In this document: piece by piece, positions 1 to 12,009 of the stretch
How positions within the stretch are numbered: position 1 is the first letter of the stretch
Layout: each line of letters begins with the position of its first letter
Source: Paramecium tetraurelia
Lineage: Eukaryota > Ciliophora > Oligohymenophorea > Peniculida > Parameciidae
Direction of reading: 5' to 3'
Assembly: GCF_000165425.1 (NCBI RefSeq)
Contig: NW_001798986.1
Coordinates: 74,330-138,329, forward strand
Length of the DNA: 64,000 bases
The notes under the pieces: model-generated
The model's database searches: none
What the model was told of the DNA's origin: nothing
What the model saw: only the letters and a program-made list of their open reading frames with translations
Made by a program: the position numbers and the translations under genes

Positions 1-1277
1 GGAGTTAACATAACATTCTGATTCGTAATTGATGCCTTCTTGTTCTTCAACTTAAAAACTTTAAGATTGCTTAAATTTTATTCCAAGAACCAAGGATGAA
101 TCAGTGCATCTTATAAATCTATTCTTTTAGATGGATAAGGTTATAGGATACTATTAATAAACTATAATCCCTTTGGACTCAAGTTTAAATTACTAGTTTT
201 GACTTCTCCTTTATAATTTTATTAAACTTTCTGGTGAGTATTACCTTCAAAAGGTATTGTACCACTCAAGGCACAATACATTATAATTCCAACACTATAC
301 AAGTCAACTTTTAAATCATAAGCACAATCGTGCAGGATTTCAGGAGCTACGAATCCGACACTTCCACATCTGTGGAATAAATATTTAGCTTCTTGGTTAT
401 AAAAGTCAGCTAATCCATAATCTGTAACACAAAGACTGTCGAAATTTCCTTTTTCACGAAATACAATATTATCAGGTTTCAAATCCCGATGGAAGATTCC
501 AAAACTGTTAATGTGATTAAGAGAGACCAATAGCTTATAGATAATTTAAGCTGTCTGTTTTTCCGAAAGAGGAGCATACTTATCAAGGTACGAACTAAGA
601 TTTCCACCTTTAAGTAATTCCATGACTACATAGATATAGCATTATGTTTCGTATAATTCCAATAATGACACTGTAGATTCATGATAGATTGTTCTTAGGA
701 CCTTTATCTCCTTTAATAATGATTATTTGTCTAAATGAGAATTTATAAATGATTTTTCGAACATTTTTACTGCGAAATAATCATCAGTTTATTTTTTCTT
801 GGCTGAGTAGACCTAATAAATGGTTATAAATCATATATACCTCTGCGAAGGCACCTTGTCCAAACTTTTTTACTAGTTAGAATTTCATTCTGAATTCTTC
901 TTGAACAGTGTATCGTTTTATGATTTTAATCAAATTTTCTATGTCTCCTCTTATAGCCACGAGGTTTTGGCCTTAAGATAGTTCGAGAGTGCTTGTTTAT
1001 TCTCTTGGATTCTTAATTATTTTCAACGACGCATTTAAATAACATATCCATTTCAAGTCATTCTAAAAATAATGGTCTATTATACTTATTTAGTATTGGT
1101 GAGTATGAATTCATTTTTTATTTAGAGAAGTTTCGTTTTCCATTTGCCATTGTTGATTTAAATTTTGAGATGGGCAGAAAAGGTGATCGATTAAGTATCG
1201 CAAGGACAGGCTTCATAACACCAGGTTGGAAATCTTGTATCGTAAGTCTCAGAGAAAAAAGATTAAGTAGCAGCCAT
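1..1277 (-). CDS. Protein kinase with N-terminal PH-like domain (3' end outside window)
   Basis: Serine/threonine protein kinase, about 408 residues visible; the C-terminus runs off the left edge. The start at 1277 gives MAATQSFF. Residues about 35-95 look like a PH-type domain (strands ending in a conserved Trp, NGKWKTKLLQ and DLKWICYL). The catalytic domain follows: glycine loop FGQGAFAEVY, lysine in YFAVKMF, HRDLKPDN catalytic loop, DYGLADF in place of the usual DFG, then APE. Two introns, 813-840 (28 nt) and 1063-1085 (23 nt), keep the frame. The Tyr in DYG is a mild deviation; the metal-binding Asp is kept. The family is known for signalling at membranes when PH is present; substrate unknown. 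High confidence for kinase, moderate for PH. Confidence 0.9.
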
Positions 1278-1556
1278 ATTGTAAATATATTATAGGAATT
1301 AAAAAGCAAATGCAATTAGCTTTGTATTGTAAATAATTTCAGACAGTAAACATGTCTATATTATTGTAAATAAATTATGCTTTTGATTTTAATTTAAATT
1401 ATTTCTTTGTTTGTTTGGTAAAATTTACTATTATTGATGACGCATTAGGTAATTAATAATTAAGGTTGTATGGTCAGCAATTCCATTTCATACACATTAT
1501 AAAATCTAATATTTAAGAATATAGAGAATTATTAAATACTAAGAAAATAATTTATA

Positions 1557-3919
1557 ATGAGTGCTTCTAATGTTTATCATGTTGACTAAAACGTAATATT
1601 TGTGCTGAAAGATAGTTCATCAAATGATAAATAGAAACAATAAAGTATTCAATTTACCAAATATAGTCCGCAAAATCAACAAGGAAAAGTTAAAAATAAT
1701 CTTGCAAATTAGCGGATGCAAAGCAGCTCATTCATATTCTCTTTGTGAGAAGATCTTTGAAATGATATTCAGTAAATTGTTGGGTACAAAAACACTCAAT
1801 ACTTTTAGAAAATTTTGATAAACAAAAGAACCATCAACCATTAAATGGATAATCTAATAAACAAGTAAACTCAGCCACAATAACTGAAAAACACTTCAAA
1901 GAATTAGTATTCAACTCTGTATTTGAGAAAAAATATATCCGAGAAAAAGAAGACCTTTATAAGGAAGATTTTTAAATTGCATGGAGTTTGACAGAAAAAA
2001 AGCAGCCACTTATCATCCTATTTGGTGGTACATCAGGTACTGGTAAAAGCACAGCCAGCAGTATATTAGCATCAAGGTTTGGGATTTCCACAGTCCTGAG
2101 GTATTACTTTATCAAATGTAAGCACTGATTCCATAAGACATATAATGAGAAATTTCTTGTCGAAAGAAGAAAACCCTGTATTGTTTGCAAGTACTTATGA
2201 GGCTGGTAAGACATTGCCTGATCTGAATATCAGTGATCAAAGGAGAATAATCAAAGGATACAAGGCTTAATGTGAATTAGTTTAATAGAGATTAGAACAT
2301 GTAATTAATACTTTTGATGAAAAAATGGATTCTATCATCATTGAAGGAGTACATCTGACCCCTATTTTTATGATGAAGATTATGAAAAAGTACAAGAGAG
2401 TTTTACCATTTGCAATATGCATTAAGAAAGAATCAAAACATAAGGAGAGATTTGCAGTGAGATCAAAATATATGACTCTGGATTCCAGACATAATAAATA
2501 TGTTGAGAATTTTCAAAATATTAGATTGATTCAAAAATGGTTTTTAGAAAAGGCAGATGAATTCCTAATTCCTAAAGTAGACAATGTCAATATTGATAAA
2601 AGTATAGATACCATACATAGAACTATTATCTAATATATGAAACATATATCAGATGATCAATCTGTTACAGAACTTAAAAATGCATTGCCCATCTATGAAG
2701 AATTCAATAAGGTGATAAGTGATGCATGGAGTTCAAAGGAAGTAAAGGATTATATCCCATGGTTAAGTGAATAAAACTGAGATCTATGAGCAATTCTTAC
2801 AAAAGATGAATGAACAATAGGCAGACACCAATACAACCATCACCTAAGAAACAGACAAAGTAAACCCAAAAGTCTTGATTTAATAATCAGTTCAAAAATT
2901 CAATGAAATCAGTTTCAAAAATGAAAATAGAGATAATCAAAACAATCTAACTAATACAACTGAAGTTAATTATATAGTGGATGATCAAGATGAGAAAAAG
3001 GAAAATCTCAATCATATAAGTGATCAGGAGGATCAAAATGAAGAGAGAAGGAGAAGAAATCAAGATGATAATGCCAATCCAACTTTTAAAAAAACTAAAT
3101 CATTGAAAACATTGATCACTTAAAATGAGAGTGAATAACAAATCCAAGAACCCATAAAAGAGTAGAATAGCAAAAAGTAACTGAAAGTGGCATTTCAAGA
3201 ACCTGAATTTGAGAAGGAAGAGTAGGAGTAAACAGAGTAAAGACCTCATAGAACTGATTATAAAGGCATCTTATATCATTTGACTAAACATAAAAGAATC
3301 TTCTTAAGTAAAAAGACTAAACCATCAAATCTGGTATTTATAAAAAAGATGATTTCTAATTATAATAAAAGTTATCAAAGTCATGACAGAATCAAATTAA
3401 TTCAGAATAATGATGGTAGTTACTGCTTATTTAAAATGAATGTATCAAAGTTCATTAAGAAATCTGATTCAAGAGAAGAGTCTTCAAGTGAACCTGATGA
3501 TAAGTATTAAAAAACATTATATAATTTAGTGAACAATCAGTTGTGTAATAGGGGAGATCGCTTATGACTTTATCTAACCTTCCATTCAGTGAAAGAAGAG
3601 ATTAATCAGATGGGGATTCTGTGAGATTCAGAAATGATGTCAATAGCGATGAAGAGGAAATTGAAAATGAGAATGAAAATGAAAATTCTGTGGAAGGTAA
3701 TTTAAATTGATCCATACAATATTAGCATCTAGTTCTGATGAAGAGGAGGGTAATCTGGAGAAAGTTAAATTGAAAATGAATGACGATGAGGAAGATTACA
3801 TTGAACTATAAAAGATTATTGAGGAAGATGAACAAATCAATGAGTAAGATGAAATCATGGAAACTCCATTATAAGTTTAATTACTTGATTAATAAGATTA
3901 TTAAGATCAATCCCCTTGA
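1557..3919 (+). CDS. 2-phosphoglycerate kinase / LPA1-like P-loop protein
   Basis: About 745 residues. The N-terminus (residues 30-60, SGCKAAHSYSLCEKIFE) resembles the ATP-cone segment of archaeal 2-phosphoglycerate kinases and plant LPA1 proteins. A P-loop kinase domain follows, with Walker A GGTSGTGKST and downstream STDSIRHIMR. The C-terminal third is acidic and low in complexity, ending near FSERRDQSDGD and runs of Glu/Asn, as in LPA1-type proteins. Introns: 1645-1666, 1784-1808, 2101-2122, 3529-3551, 3697-3725. At 2773-2780 the frame hits TGA and resumes one base later, just after an AAAA run (2773-2776). Removing one A joins kinase and tail smoothly. Otherwise the kinase would end at 2780 and the tail would need its own start (ATG 2806). 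The reaction in ciliates is unproven. Confidence 0.8.
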
Positions 3920-4306
3920 TATTATACAACTTACTTATATCATTATTGAATATAAATATCCTATTATTCCTTTTTTAGTGGAATAAATTCTTTCAAATAC
4001 CTCTGTTTTAATTTATTATAATTAATCTATCATATTAAATTTGAAAATTTGGAGTTTTCAATTTAGAAATAATAAACATCAGATTTAATCCTTTTAGGTA
4101 AATCCAATTAAAATCTAGAATTAAATGTGGCCATATCTTTTGATTATTAATTCTCAAGAATTTCTAGAAGAGTAAACACTTTAAAATGAAAATTAAATAA
4201 TGATAATTCTCATTAATAATATTAAACTCAGATGATTCCTACAATTATTCATTTAGTGCAATTGATTGTGCACACATACTTTATGTATATCAATTTTGAC
4301 TCAAAA

Positions 4307-4917
4307 TCAATCGAAGAATTCTGGAACTAAATAAAGTACTTGACAAATATCAGCAATTTGTGCATGTACTCCTTCCTCATCCCACAGGTTGTTGAAGACT
4401 TCAAATTCATCCGTAGAAGAGGGTGGCTCATCAACATCCCAAGACATCACACTTTCACTCACTATGCATACTAGTGCATGAATCCAATTATATTCATAGT
4501 CATGACAATGTTTTGGACTATGTTTCTCATCGACCCCAAGTTGATCTTCGCCGATAGAGATGTTAGTTAAATTGACATGGTCCTCATGTGTTATGTTCAT
4601 GGAGGAAACTGGATCTTAATGTAACACTCTTGACTATTTTTAGGCAACTCAACCAATTCGAAAAATAGCCTCATTTAAAGATGAGAATCAAAGGATTAAT
4701 CTACTTTGTCTATGTAGTACTCTACTTTGGAATTTATGGTATATATATATATAATATCTCGAAAATAGGCCTCCATTATTTGATTTATGAATAGCATGTC
4801 TATGGCTTCCAAGCATTACTCTCTAAGTTTGAACTCATTTCCATGTATGCCATTTTATTCGCCACTCTGTTTGGTTTAGATGTTGTTTACAATAAAGTGT
4901 TATTCAAGCCACGCCAT
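4307..4917 (-). CDS. Conserved-looking hypothetical protein
   Basis: About 196 residues, start MAWLEQHF at 4917, stop at 4307-4309. One 20-nt intron (4634-4653) is required; without it the frame closes at a TGA near 4605. The second exon is acidic and rich in Trp, His and Cys (YEYNWIHALVC, SWDVDEPPSSTDEFE), unlike random AT-rich sequence, which supports a real soluble protein. No signal peptide or membrane segment is visible. I do not recognise the family. It lies about 390 bp from the stop of the 2-PGK-like gene, convergent with it. Confidence 0.65.
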
Positions 4918-5650
4918 AACTTTGTATAAATCAAAAATCATTGACGTTCATTAACTAATTATAATATATCTTATAATATGTAATAATCGTTAATTATTAT
5001 TAATAATTTTATTTATTATTAGAAATTTAACAAAATATTATTCAAGCCAATATGATCATTAAGTCAATAAATAGAATATACCAAATAGCTGACCAAAGGT
5101 TAATATAGATTCATCAAAATAATGATTATAATTGCTTTAATCAATTATATTGTTGATAAGCTGGGTGTTAAGGTGTAATGGTCTATAACCTCAAGAACCT
5201 AAAAATCAAAATATTTAAATGTAATTCCTTTCTACTTTTTAAAATAAACTGCTGATTGATAAATAAAAGATTAGATTGATCATTATACAACAAAGGCTGT
5301 TAGATATCTTAATTAAAAATAGAGAATATAAAGTATGTTAATTTCAGTATACAAGGTTGATTACAAATTATACCAATCAAATATTAATAAAAAGGAATGC
5401 TATATTTTAGAATTCAGAATTATTATTAATTATTTTCTGATATATGGTTAGTTAGAACAAGTCTGTAGTTTAAAATAGGGTTTCCAAAGTTACCATAATA
5501 ATCATCCATCTGGAATATTGAACAAATTGTAAATTAACCTGTTCTAATTGAGTTTATTTCTAAGAAGGATAAACGATATTTTCTTAAATAGTGATTATAA
5601 AATTCTTAAAAGTTTATAATATTAACTTAAATATATAGTTATGAACAAAT
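4918..5650. other. AT-rich intergenic stretch
   Basis: Very AT-rich sequence upstream of the gene starting at 4917 and downstream of the small gene ending at 5651. The only open frame worth mention runs 5115-5263 on the plus strand (49 codons, hydrophobic start MIIIALINYIVDKLG). It has no family resemblance and no clear intron, so I do not call it. Nothing else is supported. Confidence 0.5.
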
Positions 5651-6050
5651 TCAGTCCAAGTTAAAGGTCAGTCTTCTTGTGGCACTACAGTTAATTCTAT
5701 CCTTCTCTTATTCATCTTTGGGCTCTTTGATTTTTGTAGTTTAAATTGAAGGCGAATAAACTTTTGGTTATGGTGTCTACAACAATTCTTTTTGCTCAAT
5801 TATTTTTTATTCTTCTCCCACAATTGGTTTTTCGACAGAATTCTTTGCTTGTATAGTAAAACTTTCGAATAATTTTTCGATTTCTTATCCATGCTTCATT
5901 TATATCGATCTTGTTTCTATTATAAAAGAACTGCTTTTTTTATTTCTTTCCTTTGGTTTCTCCTTCATCTCTCATTGGAGAATTATGTTTAGAAACCGAT
6001 TCCTTAATTAAATTCTCAATCTCTTATTCGAATTCCTAGTTACTTTTCAT
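5651..6050 (-). CDS. Small hydrophilic hypothetical protein
   Basis: About 125 residues. Start MKSNQEFEQEIENLIKE at 6050; stop at 5651-5653. A 22-nt intron at 5910-5931 moves the frame into a second exon rich in Lys, Glu and Gln (KPIVGEEQKIIEQ, TTKIKEPKDEQE). The other frames across exon 2 close quickly or give unlikely compositions. No domain, signal peptide or membrane segment seen. Function unknown. Gln residues encoded by TAA and TAG throughout are what mark it as ciliate coding sequence. Confidence 0.6.
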
Positions 6051-6496
6051 TATTTTTATTTTATTGATTGATAAATTTTTATTGACAAAATTTGAGCAGG
6101 TATTTAATCATAATATATTTATAATTAATTTTCCATATTAATGAAGTGACCTTATTTTTCTATTCACACGTCCTCATATATATATAGTCATAATAACTAA
6201 TATATTAAGGTTAATAGCTGTAATCACTTGGGATTTGTGAATTGATTATTAATTAATAGTTCTATTAAGGAAATAAGAAATTAACAAATATAGTGTATCA
6301 ATTATCTTTAAAATTACATGAATCATATTTATATATACTGTTATAAATATGTAAAATATAAGATAAAAAACAATAATATATTGTATGATATTAGAGTTGC
6401 TAATATGCTCATCGATTTGATAATCGTTATTAAAACAATTGTTTTATCAGTTTTATTTGATCAATAATATTAAAATTAATATTAGCTCAACACATC
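6051..6496. other. AT-rich divergent intergenic region
   Basis: Between the start codons of the small minus-strand gene (6050) and the PH-START gene (6497). No ORF, RNA gene or repeat could be supported. It presumably holds the promoters of both genes, but I see no recognisable element. Confidence 0.5.
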
Positions 6497-8586
6497 ATGT
6501 CATTATTTGCTAATTATGCGAGGTTGAAAAGAAAGACGTTTTGGGTTATGAGATACATCGAGGTGACACAAGAAGTAAGTATACCGATGACAGTAATAGG
6601 GAATACTGGTGTATAGAGACAGAAAAGAGGACAAACAAAATAAGGCTGAACTTAAATTGATTCATTGCAAAGTGAAAGAGTTATCAACCAATAATGGGTT
6701 TTAGATATAAATTATACATGGCGATGATTCTTTGAAAATAATGACTCACACAAACCAGGAACATAAAATAATTGTATAAGCAATCACTTAGATTAAATAA
6801 AAATCTGAATAGAAATAGGAAATCCAAGTGCAAGCGCAAGAGCAATTCTAGTAAGTCAGATAAACCATCGTGCCTTCAATTATAATTCAACAAGTAAAAC
6901 CACCCACATTCCAACCCGATAATGATTTGATTAAGCAATCTCAAGGGGATCAAATTAAAGTTCAAGCATAGCAATTGATAAAGAAATTTGAGTCTTAATA
7001 GCTAACCTTAATAAATGTGATCGACGGCATATTTTTCTACAAGACCGAAAAAGCAGAGAGAAATAATGAAGAAGCTGAGACTAAGTCTAACATAATGAGT
7101 TTAATTTCCGACGAAATAAAAAATGTTGGATACTTATTAACAATCGCGATAGCCATCATATTCTTTACTTTGTTATCCATATTGGTCTATCTACTATTGA
7201 GTCTCGTGGACAATAGAACCTACACTTATAGCATCCTTATAACATTGAACATAGTAATTCTTCCATTGTTGTTCAAAAAGCACACCCCTCCAAAATAAAC
7301 AGAAAAAGTGTAATAATTCATGGTGTAATGTAAATGTCTAATGAATGTGGATTACAATGCATTGGTGTATCTGATTAGTAAATTTGACGTTAGAAAAGAA
7401 TGGACTCCAAATCTGCTGTTGATAAACAATGATAAGAATTTGATTACGGCATTGTATTCAAATCAATTGGTTGAGAAGTTTACCTAAACAGTATTTTACG
7501 ATGAAGATACATTCTATGTGGTTGAGCACTTTCATGTAAAAATCTTGAGATTATTTGTTATCAAATATCTGTTTGATGAAGACAGTGTAGAAGTGAGATG
7601 TATTGCTGACAGTACTCAAATGCAAATATTGCCCTGTCTTAAACAGTTTATCAAAATCCAAAAGCAGAACCCAAAAAGCATTTTAATAGAATACCAAGCG
7701 TCTAAGACATCAGGTGATTAGATGTCTGTTATTTAATCAGAAATTATCTACAAATAATCTGATTATTCTAGAATTACTCAATCTCCTAATTAATCCATCT
7801 CTGTCGAACAACAACCTCCATCCCTTCCATCTAACTCTCCTAGACAAATTTCGCAATAACTGCAATTGCCTTAAAAGCCATAACAACCCTCATAACTACA
7901 GTAGCTATAATAACCACAATAACCGCAGTAGTCTTATCCTCCAGAAATCTAAAAGATATTTGATATGACTATTGAGGCTAAAAAATAATTAGAGTCTGTC
8001 TATCCTTTAGGTCCTTCTTGGTAATAGAAGGAAGACAAAGGAGGGTTCTTGATTCACACAAGATTCGACGAAGCAACAGGACAGACTATGAGTAGAGGGG
8101 AAGGGATCTTGCCTTATACAATCCAAGAGATTTTTGAGATCATTGAGAAAGTTGAGAAGAGAGGAGATTATGATTCTCTCTTTGATTCAGTATACATATG
8201 TAATTTATGATAGGGATACATGGTTAAAAGATTGGATGGAGATACAGGCATAGTGTACTAGAGATTTAAGACCATTAAAATTGTTGTGAAAATCAAGAGA
8301 TTTTGTGTTTGCATCGAGAGTATTTCGAGAAGAAAATAGGTGGGTGGTTATAGCAAAATCAATCGAGTATCCTGAATTACCTCCAATAAAGGAGTCAGTA
8401 AGAGGGGATTTAAAGATAGCTGGATGGATTTTATAAAAGGCTGATTAGGGAACAAAGACTTGTTTCATCACAATGGTGGATCCAAAAGGATCTATACCAG
8501 CTGCCATAGTGGCTAGTTCTGCTAAGGAGCAAGGACAATGCGTCGAAAAAGTGAAGGCTCTGCTAGACAAAAGAAATAAAAAATGA
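6497..8586 (+). CDS. PH - transmembrane hairpin - START domain protein
   Basis: About 680 residues. The N-terminal ~100 residues read as a PH domain (KRKTFWVMRYIEV, GILVYRDRKED). A Gln-rich linker follows, then two hydrophobic segments at roughly residues 205-260 (NVGYLLTIAIAIIFFTLLSI and SILITLNIVILPLLF). After a Gln/Pro-rich linker comes a C-terminal START lipid-binding domain (GYMVKRLDGDTG, SRDFVFASRVFREENRW, CFITMVDPKGSIP). START domains bind lipids and PH domains bind phosphoinositides, so a role in lipid transfer or sensing at a membrane is inferred. Introns: 6575-6599 and 8190-8213. At an AAAA run (8289-8292) the frame must drop one base for the START domain to continue; no intron fits there. 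Confidence 0.82.
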
Positions 8587-8722
8587 ACACTTAATTGTGA
8601 ATTAATTTAAAAGTTTATAATTATTCAAATTCGCGAATTCTTAAAATTATATATAGATTTTTCAGAATTCCCACTTTCCAGAAATCGATATTTATTTTAA
8701 ACTCAGTTCTAAATTTAATAAT

Positions 8723-10588
8723 ATGTAAAGAATACACCCTGATTAGGAGAATAAAGGTTTAAAGGTAGTGAAATCAGCCACAACCAATGTCTCATCGAGG
8801 ACCTTTTAGAATAGAAAGGTTGTTGACTTAGTTTTTGAAGACATCCATTACTCAGTTCAGACTGGAAAAAGTAATCACATAAAATAGAATTAGCTGAGAG
8901 AGTTATTTTGGATCATGTATCTGGGATTTGTCCAGGAGGATAAACTACTGCCATTTTAGGGAGTTCAGGAGCTGGTAAAACATCTCTCTTGAATGTTTTG
9001 GCCTGCAGGATTACAAGCAATAAGCATTGTAAGCTAACTGGCGAATTGTATGCAAATCAGGATAAATATAATTACGACAAATTTAGTGAGTTTGCTTCTT
9101 ATGTAATGCAAAATGATGTTCTTTTGGAAACAATGACTCCAAAGGAAGCCTTTACGTTTGTATCTAGTTTGAAATACAGCGATGAGGAAACGAAAAAGTT
9201 GAGAGTAGAGGAAACCATTAAGAGCATGAGATTGGAGAAGTGTTAGAATAGCAGAGTGGGAGGAGCAATGGTAAAAGGAATCAGTGGAGGAGAAAGAAAG
9301 AGAACATCTATTGGTTATGAATTAGTTTCGAATCCAAGTGTTATACTTCTTGATGAACCCACTTCAGGCCTAGATTCATTTACTGCATTTTAAATTATGT
9401 ATTAATTGTAATTGAGTATTTAGACATCAATTAAACTTACTTGCCAAAGATTAGGACAAAACTATTATTTTTACTATTCATCAGCCAAGTTCAGATATCT
9501 TTTTATTGTTTGATAGAATAATGCTATTGGTTTAAGGGAAACTAATTTACTAAGGAGATAGATGTAAAATTATTAGTTATTTCAAATCTTTTGGATTCGA
9601 GTGTCCAACACATTCTAATCCTATGGATTATCTAATATCTATTACTCATAGTGAAGACCCAAAGAATGTTGAGGCCTATTCTCTTTATTTTTAGAATTAC
9701 GAATAACAATTGGCTAATGAGATAAGATAAGAAATTAATAATCGGAATCAATCAATCATAACATACAAGTCAGTAGAAACTACGATATCTTATTAGATAG
9801 GATTGTTAACAAAAAGATGCTTTGTAAATTTCAGCAGAGATGATATGTAAATGAATGCGAGAGTAGGATCAGCTATATTCTAAGGCTTGTTGCATGGAGG
9901 AGTGTTTTGGAAGGCTGCCATGGAATCGGAGACTATCTCTGATGTAAGAAACATTGAGGGATCATTGTATTTCCTATGTGTCAATTTTGCAGTAGGATCT
10001 ATGATGCAAGTAGTACTGGGTTTTGCTGTTGAGAGAGAAGTGTTTTTAAGAGAGGAGAATTCAAAACTCTATTCAGCCTTCTCATACTTTATAGGGAAGT
10101 AATTTGTTGAAGTCCCCTTCTGTATACTACAACCTCTGATTCTACAGCTCATATCTTACTGGATGATAGGTTACAACGATCAAGATGCATCAATAGTCAT
10201 AATCAACTTCTTTATTTGTATTTTACTTTGCATTTGCTCAAACTCTTTGGGGTTGATGGTTGGTTGTGCATTCAGGGATATTAAATTAGCATTGACAGCA
10301 GTACCAATTATAATGATGCCAGTGATTTTATTGTCTGGTTACATGGCCAATTCCAAGAATTTTCCAGTGTGGTTTGGATGGTTACAGTATCTGAGTCCAG
10401 TACGGTATGCTTATGAGGCAATTTCATTAAACGAATTCACTAATCGTAATTTCTAAACTGACCCAAGAGATCTGTATGATTTTCATATTGGGATGTGGAA
10501 TTGTATCTACATCCTAATTGGATTTATTGTTGGATTTAGAATATTTGGATATTACTTTTTAAAAGGATTAAGGGAAAGATTATAATGA
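8723..10588 (+). CDS. ABC transporter, ABCG-type half-transporter
   Basis: About 605 residues, nucleotide-binding domain first and membrane domain second, as in the ABCG/White family. Walker A GSSGAGKT (residue ~75), signature SGGERKRTS, Walker [15 protein letters not shown]-loop TIHQPSSD. The membrane half carries [18 protein letters not shown] and about six hydrophobic segments, ending [19 protein letters not shown]. Introns at 8871-8893 and 9399-9423. Half-transporters work as dimers exporting lipids, sterols or drugs; the substrate is unknown here. A closely similar gene lies inverted at 32826-34782. The reading frame is intact throughout. Confidence 0.95.
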
Positions 10589-10727
10589 TAATTAATCTAT
10601 TTTTGTATTATTATTTATTCAAATATTTGTATATACGGTAAATTAAATTAATATATTAACTCAATCAAAATTGTATTAAATTTATGTCAATATATATAAC
10701 ATCATTTAAGTATTCATTTCTTATTGA

Positions 10728-11892
10728 TCAAGACACGTATTTTCCCTTGTGGCAACGATTGACAGGACCTAATAAGAACTGAGTATGGATTGGTAATGGA
10801 ATAGTATTAGCCATCGATTTGGAAATATGTTCTAAGTTATTCATTCTATTTGAGTGGTCCTCCACTTTGACTTAATCTGGTAGCCTATCCAGGAATCCAT
10901 CTTTCTGAGCCTAATCCTAAAATAGAGTTGAATGAGAGTATTTCCAACTTCCCATCAAAGACAGAAGGAATGTTGGAATAGATTTAACTTAATTTTATTA
11001 AGCATTGAGCCATATGTTTTTCAATCCTCCAGCATAGGAGTTGATGTTCAAACACAACAAATTAACTGGATCTCCTGGCACTACTATTTAATTGTTGTGC
11101 TTTGAAATCAATGCAGTTTCTAAGTTATCATCATTAACGTGATGGATGTTCTCTATAGATTGGTTAACTTTGGGAGTGTTGAGGAACATCTTCTTAAATC
11201 CTTCCCAACAGTAGACGCACTTGTTACAACATTGATTGGATGTCCTATATTTATCAAATCCAAATCCGATGCGTGCATCTACTCCAATACTAAAATAATT
11301 AATCATCTATTTGTAATATCTCTGATCATTTAATTGCAACTTCATCTCATTTGCCCCATTTTCATTCCTTCTGATCTCACTAATGAATCCATCCTTTTCA
11401 AATATGAGCATATCTACTTACTTCTTTTAGTCTAATATCCACATCCCAGACATCGAAAAAGGACCAACTCCATCAACCCACTATTCCACAAACCCTCTCA
11501 ATACCAATTACATCGTTGGGCACTGAAGTTCCCCATCCCAAAGTATTCGCAAAATCGTTCCCAGTTCCAAAAGGGAATGGAATAATGATGCATCGATGGA
11601 TGTTCACTTGATGTTGTAATAGTAATTCCACTATCCACATAATTGATCCATCTCCTCCAGCCATCACTACATGGATGTCATCTGCTTTCTATTTCATTAT
11701 CAACTACAACCCTGTCTCTCTTGATTCGCTATTGCAGATATTATAAAACCTCACTCTGCAAATTCTATCCCTGATATTGAAACCAAGTTCTTTTTACTAT
11801 CATATTTTTGAACTTACATCAAGTTATAGGAATTTTTAACCTCTATTTCCACCACTCCCAGCGTTATATAAAAGATGATACACTTATTCCAT
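10728..11892 (-). CDS. Diacylglycerol kinase
   Basis: About 362 residues; phosphorylates diacylglycerol to phosphatidic acid. Visible: N-terminal YNAGSGGNRG, catalytic MAGGDGSIMWIVE, GTGNDFANTLGWG, FDVWDVDIRLKE, and the accessory-domain motifs NYFSIGVDARIGFGFDKYR and NINSYAGGLKNIW. It is a minimal enzyme: no C1 or EF-hand domain. Introns: 11797-11817, 11468-11493 (26 nt, inferred) and 11394-11421. For the FDVWDVDI motif to join the upstream exon, one base must be dropped from the A run at 11456-11460. The stop is at 10728-10730. The preceding gene converges with it (139 bp gap). Confidence 0.88.
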
Positions 11893-12009
11893 AATTAAAT
11901 ATAATTATATTCTTTCGTATCCTCTCAAAAGAGCATTGTATTTATTTACATTCTGTGAATTATTATTTCAACTAATTAAAATTTTGATTAACAATAAATT
12001 TAATTTTAT

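Noticed and set aside
5115-5263. A 49-codon plus-strand ORF with a hydrophobic start
   Set aside because: No intron signals, no neighbours in frame and no recognisable pattern; it could arise by chance in AT-rich DNA with one stop codon.
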